From: Symsagittifera roscoffensis
Taxonomy: Eukaryota; Xenacoelomorpha; Acoela; Convolutidae
Reading direction: 5' to 3'
Assembly (NCBI RefSeq): GCF_963678635.1
Contig: NW_026971712.1
Coordinates: 94,199-158,198, forward strand
Length of the DNA stretch: 64,000 bases
Shown here in pieces: positions 50,201-63,605 of this stretch; position 1 is the first letter of the stretch; every line of letters begins with the position of its first letter. The notes beneath the pieces were generated by a model. The model saw only the letters and a list, made by a program, of their open reading frames with translations, ran no database searches and was not told the origin of the DNA. The position numbers and the translations under genes were made by a program.

Positions 50201-53200
50201 CCAGAATTACCCGAACAATCGATCAAGGAATAACTCATATAATAGATCGAACTATAACAGACCAAACAATAATTACCAAAACAGATCACCAAATAGTTCA
50301 CAAAATCGACATTCAAGTTATAATAATCGTTATAGAAATTATTCCCAATCACCACACAGGAATAATAACCATTATAATAATTCTAATAATCGCCATAGAA
50401 GTAGTACACCCAAACATCAAAGGAATATAAATCAAGTACAATCAAATCCAGAAACAACATCAGACCCTCCAGGTATTGACGACACAGTAAATGATGTGTT
50501 ACAACTCAATCAAATAAACTGTGAATCATCATCAGACTCAGAAAGTGAAACAGAAAACACTATCTCCATCAATATGATAGCAGTCGAAAATGACTATGAA
50601 CCTATTATATATGAACAACCATTTTCATCACACATATATGAGAATCAATCAGAACTCCTTCACAATTATTATATTGAACCCATCCATTCCACACCGACGA
50701 CACAAAAAGCTAATGAAATTAACACTACAAATCAACCCAATGAGAACGAAAAAACAAAATGCTTGAATACAAATCAAATCTATCAAAACATACAAAAAGA
50801 ACAACCCAAAGAAAAAATTTGGACAATACCATTTCTTTTAGAAAGTCCAAGAAGCAAAGAATTTCAACCACCAGATCTTGAAATTGATTTTTTAATTGAT
50901 TCAGGAGCAGAATCAAATATAATAAACATTCCCACATGGAATGAAATAAAAAACTTACACCCAAAGCTAACACCTCTTGAAACCTCCAGCAAACTAGCAA
51001 CAGCACAAGGATCAACATTAATAAACTACGGAAAAATTCAATTATTTCTTCTCCCCACAAGAACAATGGAGCAAAACAAAATTTTAACCAAACCATTTAA
51101 ACAAATATTCCATATCACTGATATTAAACACAATATCATTGGAATACCATTTATCTCTAAATATATACCAACAATCAACATATTAAACAGTAAAATACTA
51201 ATCAAAGATAAATACACAAAAGCAAAAGACACATCCCTAACATTTTTTCAAAGATTAAATAAACAACCATCATTCTTTTCAAAATTTTACCCAATATATA
51301 ACCAACAAAGAAAACACTTGAAACCACTATCAGGAAACATCTATAATTTTTCAATCAAACAAGTTCACCAATATGATAAAAATTAAAACAAACAAAAATT
51401 TTATATGTCAGATTTTGAATTCAAACCTATTCATAAGTTTTTCAAAATCACAATCTCATCAATAAAATATTTGAAAAACTCGAATTCAGATATTATTTCC
51501 TTACATGTATACAACAATACACCTTACCAAGTAACATTACCTTTAGGACTTTTAGGCTATTGCGAAACCAACGCTACAATATCACCAATACACGAAAAAG
51601 CATATCGTGTAAATAATATACTCCAATTACTAGATATTTGCCAATCTACAATCCTTAATGAAGAATTATCTATAAATAATATAATAAGTAACGAAAACAG
51701 AAATACGGATTATTTCACAAAAACCCCATATTTCAAACCTACATTCAACATAAGTAACTACACAGAGAATCAACAGAAATTTTTAACAATGTTTAATTTC
51801 CAACATTCACAAATAACACAAGACGAATTTGAAAAACTAGCCAAACAGCTAATTAAATATTCATCAGTCTATGCAACATCCAAATTTGATGTTGGCAAAA
51901 TCAGCTCATCACTACATCTCCCATTAAAACCAGACGCAGTTTTCAAAAAACAAAGAGCAAGTAAAGTACCAATTCACTTACACGATAAAGTGAACAGATT
52001 ACTCGACATTTTAGAACAATACAACATTATATCACCAGTAAACAAAGAAGAACAACAAAAAGGCAACACATTTATCAACCCTGTTATCATTCTAGCCAAA
52101 GGAGAATCATTAAAAATTGTTCTCGATGCTAGATACCTCAACTCACTCATAGATGAATCAAAGTGTAATTGGCCCATTGAACCAAAACAAGTTATTTTAA
52201 CAAAAATAAACGGAAAATACTTTAACACCGCCGATATGAATAGTGCATATAATCAAATACCATTAGATGAACAATCACGACGTTTAACACAATTTGTTAT
52301 TGGAAACCAACAATACGAATTCAACCGCTTATTCTATGGAATATCCATAGGACCAGCAGCATTTTCAGCTTTTATGAGCAAAATTTTTAGACCACTAATA
52401 CTCAAGAAAAACGCAATCACCTATTTAGACGATGTTTTTATGCAATCACAGACAAAAGAGGAAATGTTTTAGAACAATATCACCAAATACTTCAGAACGA
52501 AAATCTGAAGGCCGCCCCCGATAAATCACACTTCTTTTTGACAAGAGTTAAATTCTTAGGACATAATATAGAAAGAAAAACAATCACTCCATTGAAATCA
52601 CGTATAGACGCTATTCAAAAACTCCAACCACCAACAAATAAAAAGAAAATCCAAGAATTCCTTGGAATGTTGAACTTTTTAAGCAAATATGTTTATAAAA
52701 TGCAATTATATCTACGACCATTCTATAATATACTTAGACAACAAAATAATTTTGAATGGAATACAGAACATCAAGCACGATTTGAAGAAATTAAAAAAAC
52801 TTCTAACTGAACAAATTTCAAACACAATTCCAGATTCAAATCAACCATTTTATGCAATGTGCGATGCTTCGAACTTTGGCATCGGCGCAGCATTATTACA
52901 ATCACATAATGGTACAAATAAAATGAACCTCATATCAGCAAATTCTCGATTATTCACTCAAGCAGAGCTACGACTCTCAACTCTAATGAGAGAATGTACA
53001 GCCATAATATATACACTAACAGAATATGAATTTCTGATACTTGGATCAAAACATCCCACAGTTCTATTCACAGACCATAAACCAATCATCTTTCTTTTTA
53101 CACAAAAGTCTAATCCAAACCACCGAGTTTATAGATTTCAACTAATTTTAATGAAATTCCCAAACTTACATATAGTTTGGACCGCAGGAAAAAATCTTGC

Positions 53201-55450
53201 ATTACCAGACACCTTAAGTCGAAATACGCCACCTGAATTACTTACACGTAAAACCACAGTTGAAATACCCAAAAATATAAAATTCTACCTTGCAGAAAAT
53301 GAAACATCACCCCGACTAGAATGCAAATATGCAGTAAAAACTGACGTTGAACAATCACAGATAAACAATCTACAACACTTCCCACTTTATTTAGATTGTC
53401 AAAATAATCACTATGAAGTTGACCTACTTGGAACATCAACTTTTAAACCAATCCCATATTCACAATGGATAAAAAATAACACCCAACAAAAAAGAATAAA
53501 ACAACACCCGCCTAAAAAAGACCATTTTCCACTAATTGAAAAAGAAAAATTAACTGATAAAATAAACTTATCAGGACCACAAACAAACGATTCAAAATAC
53601 ACAATAAATCAAGTTTTTGACCTCCATGACCCACTTGATACAATACCCTTATCTAAATTAGAAATTGAAAACATTTTTCTCCCCCCAACAAAAACAATTA
53701 CAATTTCAACATTGAAACAATACCAAAATCTTGACCCAGTAATTAGACAATTAAAATCATGGCACAAATATAAAACTAAACCCGTCAAGGCAGATACAAC
53801 TATTTTAGGAAATAAAACACTCCTCCGATATTTTCGAAAATTCAATAATACAACAATTAACGAAAACACAGACCTTCTAGAATACAAATTAAATGAATCT
53901 ACAGTTCCCTGTCTCCCTTTAAGTATGATTCTCATAGCTTTTAATATTTCACATACACAAAATATTAAAGGACACTCTGGATCAGAGAAAACATATTCAA
54001 ATTTTATACAAAACTTTTATTTCGCAAATGCACCAATTTGGATAAAGATACTATGCAATGACTGTATAGTATGCCAACTAAATAAACCTTACCCAAATCA
54101 AAAACAAATAGCACAAAAACAAGATTTTAAAGGACAAAGTTTGTACTTTAACCATCGTATCTCATTTGATACTAAAGGACCAATTTCACCCTCATCAGAA
54201 GGAAACTCCTACATTATGGTAATTGTTGACGCATTTACACATTATGTAGCACTTAACCCCAGTACCACATTGTAACGCTTTTTATGCTTACACAACGCTT
54301 TATGAACACTGGATAGCAAAATTCGGACTACCAGAAATTTTAGTTACAGACAACGGTACAGAATTCATAAATAATGAAATCATCACACTATGTCATCTAT
54401 GTAACATCAAACACAAACCACGTACATCTCACGCACCTTGGACAAACGGCTTAGTCGAAGGTATGAACCGTTCATTACAAGAATATCTCAGATGTATCAT
54501 CAATGGAAATGATACAAGATACACCGAATGGTCAGCAGATGTAAAACTATTTCCCTTAGCATATAATTCACAAATAACGACAACTCTAGGAATGTCACCA
54601 TATGAAATGGTTTTTAACCAAAAGCCACGCAAACCAATAATGTTTACAGCAAACTCTCATAAAAACGCACAAGGTTATTGTCAACCAAATAAAGACTCAA
54701 TTTGTTATAACCTACCATTACATACACACGATGAAGATCATTTTCATCACCCACAAATTCTTAAATTAGCCTCCGGTACACACACCGAATGGATTTTAAA
54801 CAGAGATAAAAAACACAATGAAATTTACCAAAAAGTAACAAAAAAGTTGTTACAAAGGCAAAATATTAACGAACAAATAAATTCACGCTTTACACCAGCC
54901 TCCGATTTAAAAATTGGAACATTTGTTTTAATACCCAATTTTAATACTCAAAAAGGAATTTCAAAAAAATTACAACCCCTTCGTAAAGGACCATACCAAA
55001 TAATTGCAAAACCCACTGATGTCACGTATAAAATCACCGACTCAGACAAAAAAGAAATCGTTCAACACCGAAATAACCTATTACCTTATTATCCAAAAGA
55101 ATACGCACTCCGCGAACAAACTCAATTATATTCTTTTACAGGTTTACAAGTTATTCAAAATGACCCACATACGGAAAATACAACAAAGGAACAAAAAGAT
55201 GTTCACCTCAAACACCAAATAACAAAATCAACCACCACAAAAAAACAACACAAAAAATCTAGATCAAAATACATCTCAAAAAGAAAGAAAAAATAGAAAA
55301 ATGACAGAACAAATAATACCCCAAGAACAAATCGACAAATCAGAACATAGAGAGTCTTCACGACTTAGAAATCAACCACGTAAAAATTATAAATTATTCA
55401 TCCCACAATCTAAAACATTAAAGAAAGTTGAATTTCAAAAACAACTTTAA
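47204..55450 (+). pseudogene. gag-pol: Copy 2 gag-pol, broken
   Basis: Collinear with the 2740-aa frame of copy 1. Lesions against copy 1: CAA to TAA at 47384; a one-base gain near 48198; TAA at 51384; a 7-bp loss near 52468, just after the RT YLDD motif; one-base gains near 52796 and 54254 (the latter between the first and second catalytic Asp of integrase); and a rearranged frame near 55200 in the C-terminal tail. The CCHC knuckle, DSGAE, YLDD, DASNFG and integrase residues are still recognisable. It cannot make a functional polyprotein. Confidence 0.95.
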
Positions 55451-56043
55451 TTCTACATTTAATAATCTTTGCACCTCTGAAACATTTTACACTTTCACTT
55501 TTCAGGATAACATGCTGACAAACACGCAGCGATTCTAGTTCAAAATTAGCCAATAGTATTCATCCAATCCGTCACCTTCTATAACTTTAACACAAACCAA
55601 CTAGACGAAAAATATTAAACTCCAGGCATATCTATAACTATAACTCTACGACCTCCAGGTCAAAAATAAGCAAACCACTCCAACTTGACAACTAAAATAA
55701 ATATCACCATAATATCATAACCCTCCCTTATCTAATAAACCAAAGATCAACAATATTTCCCCAACTCAGACCTCAAATATCCCCCAAACAAATATGTTAA
55801 ATTAGCCTAAAGTAAAAGAATGACCATTTTATTTAGCCTAAAGTATAAAAATCTCAAAAATACCCCAGATCATTTGACAAATGAAAATAAAGACAAAGAA
55901 GACCTCCCGATCACCATAAAAATTGCCCCCAACAATTTTTTACAAAACTCAACCCACTTGTCAAAAAACTAATAAATAATCCGACCACACTTGAAAATTG
56001 CCCCAAACAACAAAAAATATTCGATCACGAAGTCATTTCTTAA
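55451..56043 (+). other. Copy 2 spacer between gag-pol and membrane ORFs
   Basis: Counterpart of 29875-30474, with similar sequence and no shared ORF. Confidence 0.45.
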
Positions 56044-56274
56044 ATGCTCTTCTATCAAATAGTCACTAAAATTATCACAAACCTCAAACAATTTTTTACG
56101 ATACTTGAAACTTTCATAATATTTCTTTTTGATATCCTTGAATCTTTTCTAATAATCTTAATCATTTTTTGTAATATTTTTTTAATTTTCTACACTATAT
56201 TCGAACTATTTCTCCAACTTTCAAAAACCCTTGATTATATCCACAGGTACGATTCATACAACTTGTCTAAATGA
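56044..56274 (+). CDS. Copy 2 small membrane protein, 76 aa
   Basis: Same length and hydrophobic layout as 29644-29874, from ATG 56044. Substitutions are mostly conservative (hydrophobic for hydrophobic). Ends in the ATGA overlap with the next ORF. Confidence 0.65.
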   Translation: MLFYQIVTKIITNLKQFFTILETFIIFLFDILESFLIILIIFCNIFLIFYTIFELFLQLSKTLDYIHRYDSYNLSK

Positions 56275-56459
56275 TACGAACTATTTTCAGTAGAACTGAT
56301 ATTTTTCTACTATTTGTAATTTTCATAACATTTCTATCATCCCTCATTTTGACCATATGCAAATGTATAAAGAAAGCAATCATCACATTCGCTCTAGCAA
56401 CAATCCTCCTAATTCTTTTCTTAGAAGAATACTATAATAAACATAAACTTTTTCACTAA
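56271..56459 (+). CDS. Copy 2 small membrane protein, 62 aa
   Basis: Nearly identical to the copy 1 protein (differences only near the C-terminus). The start overlaps the preceding stop as ATGA. The CKCIKK loop between hydrophobic segments is kept. Confidence 0.65.
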   Translation: MIRTIFSRTDIFLLFVIFITFLSSLILTICKCIKKAIITFALATILLILFLEEYYNKHKLFH

Positions 56460-56467
56460 AAGAATAG

Positions 56468-57601
56468 ACCAAAAAGCTATCAAAAATTGCTACCCAACAG
56501 TCACAAAGTCAGTCTTCACCGACATCATCCCAAGATAACCCAACAACACCTTCAACTACCCAAAATCCTCAAACATCTACACGAATTTCCTTTCAAGATA
56601 ACCCATACACTTTTGAAGAACGACACGCTCGTTTATCTGAACCACTAGAACCAGTTCAACGACAAGCACCTTTGAGTGAACCAACATATAACTTATACCC
56701 AACACTACCACAAGAATTAAGTAGAATAAGAAATCCTAGTCAAAACCAAAATACAGTCGAAATAAATAGACAAATTATACATCCTCGACGAAACAGAAAT
56801 TTTCAAACTCCCCGAGTTCATTTTGATATACCTCAATCCCCATCACAAAACACTCCAGAAAACCCCATTGGTATATTACCAGAAACCCCTACGCTTCTTT
56901 CACAACGTAGCACCTCAAGCCTACCATCAGATTACTTAGGTTCAACACCAACATCTGATCAAATACGTGAAAATCCCTTTAACCCCCCAAACCAAGCATC
57001 ACGACTACCATATTGGACAACACATTCATTTACACAAGGTGAACTAAATTTAGTCAATGATCCAATAGATATTTCTACGGATACAACAACATCCTCATCA
57101 CTACCAGAAACATTATCACTACCATCAACACCATCAATAAGCCAGATTTCACCACCACCTTTTAACTTAAATTTCTCAAATAACCTCGACGCTAGATATC
57201 GAGAACAATTATCAACAAATATCCCTTTAAGACTAGATTGGAATACATTTACAGCACCTCCACCATTATTTGGACAACATCTAGAAAGTAATCGCCTTCA
57301 CAACTGGGCACTTAATAGATTACAATACCGACAAGACATTCACGACGATATCCGTGATCACAATATCCAAATACTCCAACAAAACAGTTTACAATTAAAG
57401 TTTGAAATCACAGTTAAATTAAACAACATTACTCAACATCCCTACCCATTAAATCCACCAAACATAACAGCTCAATCACTACCACCACCATTTATAACCA
57501 CTGAAGTAATATATAAATACGACAGATATACCAAAAAGACAATTGGTTACATCACATTTTATAACCCATACTCAGGATTATCATACACATGTATATTCTA
57601 A
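56468..57601 (+). CDS. Copy 2 ATG-less ORF (377 codons)
   Basis: Open after the TAG at 56465-56467 to a TAA at 57599-57601, with no ATG near its start; TTG 56672 is internal. It overlaps the env ATG (57589) by 13 nt, as in copy 1. The Pro/Ser/Gln-rich N-terminus and ordered C-terminus match copy 1. Persistence of this frame in both copies supports translation by splicing or a non-AUG start. Confidence 0.7.
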   Translation, partial: TKKLSKIATQQSQSQSSPTSSQDNPTTPSTTQNPQTSTRISFQDNPYTFEERHARLSEPLEPVQRQAPLSEPTYNLYPTLPQELSRIRNPSQNQNTVEINRQIIHPRRNRNFQTPRVHFDIPQSPSQNTPENPIGILPETPTLLSQRSTSSLPSDYLGSTPTSDQIRENPFNPPNQASRLPYWTTHSFTQGELNLVNDPIDISTDTTTSSSLPETLSLPSTPSISQISPPPFNLNFSNNLDARYREQLSTNIPLRLDWNTFTAPPPLFGQHLESNRLHNWALNRLQYRQDIHDDIRDHNIQILQQNSLQLKFEITVKLNNITQHPYPLNPPNITAQSLPPPFITTEVIYKYDRYTKKTIGYITFYNPYSGLSYTCIF

Positions 57602-60317
57602 AATTATTAATTTTTCTCCAACTCCTTTTTCTAGTAATCTCAAATCAAAACATAAACCCTTCTCCCCGCACAGGACCCCAAGATTTATTAGTAACACATT
57701 ACGATTGTGAAGAAAACGAACAAAAAACACTACACAAGTATGCAATAAATCAAGTATCACAATGCGAAACAGAATCCCAAGCCATAGAAACTACAAATGT
57801 AATAGCAACACTTTATTCAAAAGCCCGAGCAACTACAGTTATAGGATATAATTCACAGCAACATTTTCTGAAAAGAAAGTACATTGTTCACAAGTCTCAA
57901 ACGGAAATAAAAACCGACTTGACCATGAATCATTCTACCAGAGTAATATAGAACGACGTTTACATCTCAATCCCGAAGATTGTAAAAACGAGTTACTCCG
58001 ACTAAACATCACAAAAAATAAAAACACAGATAGAAAGTTAGTATATTTCCAAGTTTTTTCAGATTCTGTACATCAAGCAGAACTTGAAAGATATCAAGGA
58101 CATATAAAATTAGATGAAAAGTACCCATATAACGGCGCACACGGACGATTAACCTATGACATGCACGATAAACACTGGATACCACACATTGGTATAAATA
58201 ACCCATCAAACTGCAAAGCAGACACAAAAAACAAAGGATACCAAGAGATCATGTTTTTCGATTGGAAAAAACAACTCGAAAAAATACAACTCACACGAGA
58301 TTTATCAGACAACACAATGATCTATCAAGGAATTAGATTACCTTGTAAAAACGACCAAGGTTATTGCGACCCTACAACACGAACACAAGCAAAAATTGTT
58401 TGGTTCCCCGAAGACACATGTACAACATTTCAAGTAGCAAAAATACACGCTCGTATGATAAAATTTCACGAAAAATATTTTATACAATCAATACCATATG
58501 AACAAGTAAATCCATTACGAAAAATAAGTTCTAATTTTAGAAACATTCATAATATAGAAAACAAATTAACACGATTTCAAATATATCAAGAAACAGAACT
58601 TGCATGTAAATACAGAAACCCACTTCACAAAACACAATACTCCGAAATATTAGTTGAATACGAAAATGGATTCGACATGACCACTGGAAAAATAAAAGTC
58701 GACCCATACGCCACAAGTCATCCCCTAAATGAAGGAACATCATATATACCAGTTAATTTTCAAAAGAATACAGGTCAACCTGGTGGACATTTAAAGCCCC
58801 AAGACGATCAAAGCACACGCTTACAAGAACTATCACTAATGAATAGTACATATTTCGGTAATATCCACTATGATATTCACTTAGATATGAAACTAGACTA
58901 CACGATTAGCCGAATTTTTCAAGAAATGTCACTCTCTGAATTAGAAACACTACACCAACTATGCGAATTAGAAAGAACACAAATATTACAATCACTTGCA
59001 CTAGCAGTATTAAAAATACCCTACGCAGGATATTTACTATCAGGAAATAGATCAAATTTTTTAGACTATGAAGGAAACATCTTATGGTTTTATACTTGTA
59101 CTAAAAAAGTATCACCACTATACGTTTTTGAAGACAAACGATGCTATAAAAGAATCCCTATCTTTTATAAGAATAAAGTACATTTCGTTGACACACTTTC
59201 ACGAAGAACCTATTTCTGGGATACCGCAGTCCCATGTGGATCAAAAAATAGCCACAATGTAGTACAACTAAACCCTGATGAAGATAAATATTACCTTCTC
59301 ACCCCATATCCCACATTAATGCAATCACTCAAAAAATTTTCACCAGAAAGCATTCGCGCTATCGCTCGAAACCCAAATATAGACTTACAATCAATCGGAA
59401 TATACTCAAAATCAGATATTCAACATCACATTAGAACACAACAATTCCAAGAATTATGAACACAAATGGACACAATACAAAGACAATCAATTGACCAAAA
59501 CTTACGCAAACTTGCCGAATACGCAGGATTTGCAGACATCTATACGCAAGACTATAGCGGATATTTTAAAGACATTAAAGATTATATATATCTAAACGGT
59601 GAAAAATACCGTCCCCAAGATATATCACCTATCAAAATTTTTAGCTTTGTTACACTCAAGAATGAGATTCTTGATTTTCTAGGATGGCCCTACTACATCT
59701 TAGAAAAACTGACTATTTTATACGCAATGTTTAACTTTATTGGATTTCTTTTTTCACTCTTAAAAGGAATCTATAACACATGTGCTATACACACACAAGT
59801 CAATAGACAAGCAAGTGTAGCACGCATACTATTTGCAGGATTTTTTGGAATCTTTTCTACATCTATAAACAAAATTCTTTTAGACGCACAAATAAAAGAA
59901 TATAACACAAAAATAGCAACAAGACAGAACACATACGACGAAGAACATAACAATGTAGACACAACGCCAACAGCACCACAGTTACCACCCCTACCACATA
60001 ACCATCCATTATCCCTAGTCCCACGTAATTTTCGAAATTTAGCCATAACACATAATCAAAATTTTAGACCAACCATATCACAAAGTCCCATCCAACATAT
60101 AATGCCACACCACTCACAAGATGAAAATACTTATGAACAAATTATAGAACAACCCCATACCACCGCTTTTCAGTCTCAAAATAATAATTTTTTAGCCCAC
60201 GATGAGCCGACAACTTGGATCCCTACACCGATCAAATTCCCACCCAACCAACCTCACCACTCCAATCCCAATAATACCACTTTTTGCTTTTCCGCCACCC
60301 GATTTCCCCACCAGTAA
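57589..60317 (+). pseudogene. env: Copy 2 env, broken
   Basis: Collinear with the 872-aa copy 1 envelope. A one-base loss near 57855 shifts the frame in the N-terminal domain, and a TGA at 59457-59459 interrupts it before the membrane segments. The T7 run of copy 1 at the C-terminus is T6 here (about 60188-60193). The frame therefore runs past the normal stop into 60317 and overlaps the next ORF. Signal peptide, Cys pattern and the FVDTLSRRTYFWDTAVPCG block remain readable. Confidence 0.85.
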
Positions 60318-62010
60318 TGTAACATCCGGCATGAATTCCGATACTAATTCACACATCTCAGTTTTATACTCCATCTCACAACTCAATAACCCGAATATTG
60401 AAACCCCCGATGAATTTGCCGACTCTGAACCATCTCCATCAAAAAATTTTCACACCAATTCCTCAAATTTTTCCCAACCCCCTTTTCAACCCATACTACC
60501 AAATAACCCTGTCCCAACCAATTCTACACCCTTTTATGCTTCCCAAGTCACTCCAACCTACTCCTCACTTCACTCAGACCAATCATCTCATTCTCCAGAC
60601 ACCCCCCGAATCTCCCCAGAACTAGATAATTTCATTACCCTACAACAACAACCCTACCACCTTGACACCCCAACCATAAACCAAATCTCATCCACAATAG
60701 ATTCATCCAACCCTCCTACCCCTACACCCTCTTCAATTTATACTGAATCATTAGCACCATCATCCACATCTACTGAATCTTCACTCAGCACTAATAGAGC
60801 TTACCGCACTTTTAAAAGAAAGTTCCCCAACCATCCTTTCCCAGCGAAACCAGGAACAGCCCGTGAATATATCAACCATCCAAAACACACTAACACAAAA
60901 GAATTTTTAGCTATCACCTCACCCTCATTTCCACAATACACCTTAAACATCCCTCACGACACTAACCAGACACGTAACTTTGTAGACGAACACGTTTTAA
61001 TGCCTACCCTTCCTTGGACCTCATATTATCATTTTACTAATCCCCTTTGCTTACCTTTATCTAACACTCACATCGATATAGAACGAAATAAGGACATGCT
61101 ATATCGACTCACTACACCACTAACACCTAGACAATTTACTTACATTGGATATAAAAAATCACTAAAAACACACACTGCACCCCGAGCTAATGAATATACA
61201 CTAGAATATTACGATCATAACATCATCAGAACTAATCAAGATCAATTCTTAGACGACGATCGCTTCGCTAACCCACAAATCACCGAGAAATTTTTCATTA
61301 AAACACCATATGTATTTACACTAAATATCTTCGATCGCAAGTTTGACCACATTATTTCAGAAGCACTAACAGACACACAAGCCTACGAAAGTTTTAAAGA
61401 ACGCTTCCAAATATTTTCACTAACCTTTCATTTCCTTGCACCACATGAAAGAGATTTGCACTGCTCACACGATATTATGTTGCGCACTAAACAAACCCAC
61501 ACATATACTTATTATCGTTTCATCCAAAATCACTTTGACCTACACACTCCCTCCAGACAACCACACCATCGTTTTCAATTCAGCAATTCCAAATACACCT
61601 CACCATTCTTTCTTAACTTCACATATTGCATTAAAGATACTAACCTTCATGGTATTCTTCGAAATTATGATCCCATAACCCAAATGTATATTTTTTGTCC
61701 CATCACCAAGACCTTCAACGCAGAAGAATCCCGACCCTTCCTTATCCCACACGAGTTTGTACAACCTATAGAAATCCCCATTTTAGAATTCATCCATAAC
61801 ACTAAATTCAATCACAAATTATATAATCTAATCCAAAACACACCTTATGAATTTGCAGTTGGCACTGAAGAACTAACCACCATTAAAGCACTTCAATTGC
61901 TTTGGCCACTACTTCAAACTAAAAATATCATCCGCATTTTAGCTAAATTACTAACAACTTCAGATCTCATCCACGACATCTTCCCCCACGGTTTCTTCCC
62001 CAACGACTAA
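60202..62010 (+). CDS. Copy 2 3' ORF, 602 aa, intact
   Basis: Complete version of the frame that is truncated in copy 1. The N-terminal ~200 residues are Ser/Thr/Pro-rich. The C-terminal ~400 are ordered, with many aromatic residues and a final helical part ending in HDIFPHGFFPND. No signal peptide, membrane helix or catalytic motif is evident, and I know no family for it. The start codon overlaps the ancestral env stop. A splice donor begins three bases after its TAA. Confidence 0.75.
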   Translation: MSRQLGSLHRSNSHPTNLTTPIPIIPLFAFPPPDFPTSNVTSGMNSDTNSHISVLYSISQLNNPNIETPDEFADSEPSPSKNFHTNSSNFSQPPFQPILPNNPVPTNSTPFYASQVTPTYSSLHSDQSSHSPDTPRISPELDNFITLQQQPYHLDTPTINQISSTIDSSNPPTPTPSSIYTESLAPSSTSTESSLSTNRAYRTFKRKFPNHPFPAKPGTAREYINHPKHTNTKEFLAITSPSFPQYTLNIPHDTNQTRNFVDEHVLMPTLPWTSYYHFTNPLCLPLSNTHIDIERNKDMLYRLTTPLTPRQFTYIGYKKSLKTHTAPRANEYTLEYYDHNIIRTNQDQFLDDDRFANPQITEKFFIKTPYVFTLNIFDRKFDHIISEALTDTQAYESFKERFQIFSLTFHFLAPHERDLHCSHDIMLRTKQTHTYTYYRFIQNHFDLHTPSRQPHHRFQFSNSKYTSPFFLNFTYCIKDTNLHGILRNYDPITQMYIFCPITKTFNAEESRPFLIPHEFVQPIEIPILEFIHNTKFNHKLYNLIQNTPYEFAVGTEELTTIKALQLLWPLLQTKNIIRILAKLLTTSDLIHDIFPHGFFPND

Positions 62011-62013
62011 CAG

Positions 62014-62089
62014 GTAAGTATGAATTATACATATTACTAACTAATTAAAATATTAGAAACTCACCATTCTTTATCCATTTTTTCTCTAG
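62014..62089 (+). other. Intron-like segment after the 3' ORF (76 nt), copy 2
   Basis: Donor CAG/GTAAGTATG, branch motif TACTAAC (62035-62041) and acceptor TTTTTTCTCTAG. Same position as in copy 1 (23839-23917), so it is an old part of the element. Confidence 0.65.
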
Positions 62090-63594
62090 AATTTTAGCCT
62101 TCATCCAACGATCATCTGAAAAATTCACAAAAGAAAAATAAAAAATAGCAAACTTCTTCAAAACTGTTTAAAACCCTATTAAATTTTTGCACCAACAATT
62201 AAATAAATATAATACCAATGCAGTAATTTAATTTATAAATCTTTCCCCCACAAGCAGTAAATCTAAAAATGATGAAAATTTGTAACTTAATTTCCCCAAC
62301 AACTAGCAGTAAAATTAAAAATTCTATGTAATAAATTGATAAAACGAAAATGCAGTACTAACCTTTTGATATTTCCATTCATTCGCACAAACATTCTATC
62401 CACACTCGCACAGCTCGCCCACGAAGAATTGTTTAAAATAATGAATTTCAGTTTCAAGCTTTCACACTCGATAACTCTAACACAAGATAACACGTTTCAA
62501 ACTTTCCTTTAACCCGGTTGGAAAGGAATTATACACTAAACAACACTAACCAACGCAGCTTACTAAACACCACAAATCATAGAATAACAGCATGACTAAG
62601 AAAAGGAAACCAACGGTACCCAAACCGGATTAACCCAGTTTAAAACTGGATAATTTATTCTTTTGAAGACTATAATAAAGTCTAAGAAAGAAATAATAAA
62701 ACACAAAAAAGTCGAAAGACAAACCCATACCACAAACAATTTGATTTTTGAAAAAAGGACACAACCAACAAGACATAAGAAAAACCACAACAAACCCAAC
62801 ATAAAACATTGTCACATAACAGGACCTCTCACAAAAACCGCATGCAATCACACTCCCACTCCTGGCCTAACCCACCAGGAAGGACGTCCTGAGCATGCTC
62901 TATAGCCGGCCTAACCCACCGCGCTACATCCACGCTTTGTGACACACACTCCTATTTTTAATAAGAGCTACTCAAGGGTGAGTAACTCTTCAAAATAACT
63001 GAACTAAAACAAAAAGCTTTTGTGAAAACAACTAACTAAAATCATAATTAAAAAATATTAAACTAATAAAAGTTTTATAAAATGTAAATTACATTATGCA
63101 ATACATAGATCAGAATACAACACCAAGGACGAACATCCAAAGACAAAACGACCCTACTACACTCGAGAAAGAATGGCCAACTACAATCAATATGCCACTC
63201 ACAATCACAACTCAAAGGATTTAGAGTACGACTTGACTTCGCAGAAAAGGAATTCATTGAACTAGACCAATGACCACCTCGATGTTCAAGTATACGTACA
63301 GATCCGAGTAACCAGGCATCCCCTCCACGCACAATCTCCACGCCATTCCCAGACAGGGTCAAACACAAAGAAGTTCTCACCAATGAAACAAGAAAAACCT
63401 GACATAGCCAACCATTCTGAAATCAGATTTGAGTTTGTTGCGAAAACCCAGTCGTTGTCTTGAAGAAGACACAACGATTGAATCTGGGACTTCTCTAATA
63501 AGAAAACCCAGAAGAAATAAGATGTTCGCCAAATACCAACGTCCATCATCCATCCTTTGAATTACAGAAAGACTATTCTAAAAAACTCTGTAAA
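62090..63594 (+). other. Copy 2 3' untranslated region
   Basis: Counterpart of 22317-23838. Includes the conserved palindromes AGGACGTCCT (62881-62890), GAGCATGCTC (62891-62900) and GCCGGC (62905-62910), and a CCAGTTTAAAACTGG hairpin near 62637. Short ORFs here are not shared with copy 1 in frame. Confidence 0.55.
62881..62910 (+). promoter_or_regulatory. Conserved palindrome cluster, copy 2
   Basis: Two adjoining 10-bp perfect palindromes, then TATA and a third (GCCGGC), all unchanged from copy 1, with the GGCCTAACCCACC direct repeats on both sides. Confidence 0.6.
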
Positions 63595-63605
63595 ACCCGG
63601 ATGGG
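63595..63605 (+). other. Copy 2 polypurine tract
   Basis: ACCCGGATGGG directly before the LTR start TGGAACT at 63606; identical to copy 1. Confidence 0.7.

Noticed and set aside
56672-57601. 309-aa ORF starting at 56672
   Set aside because: The start would be a TTG; the open frame and similarity to copy 1 extend upstream to 56468, so this is not the real 5' end.
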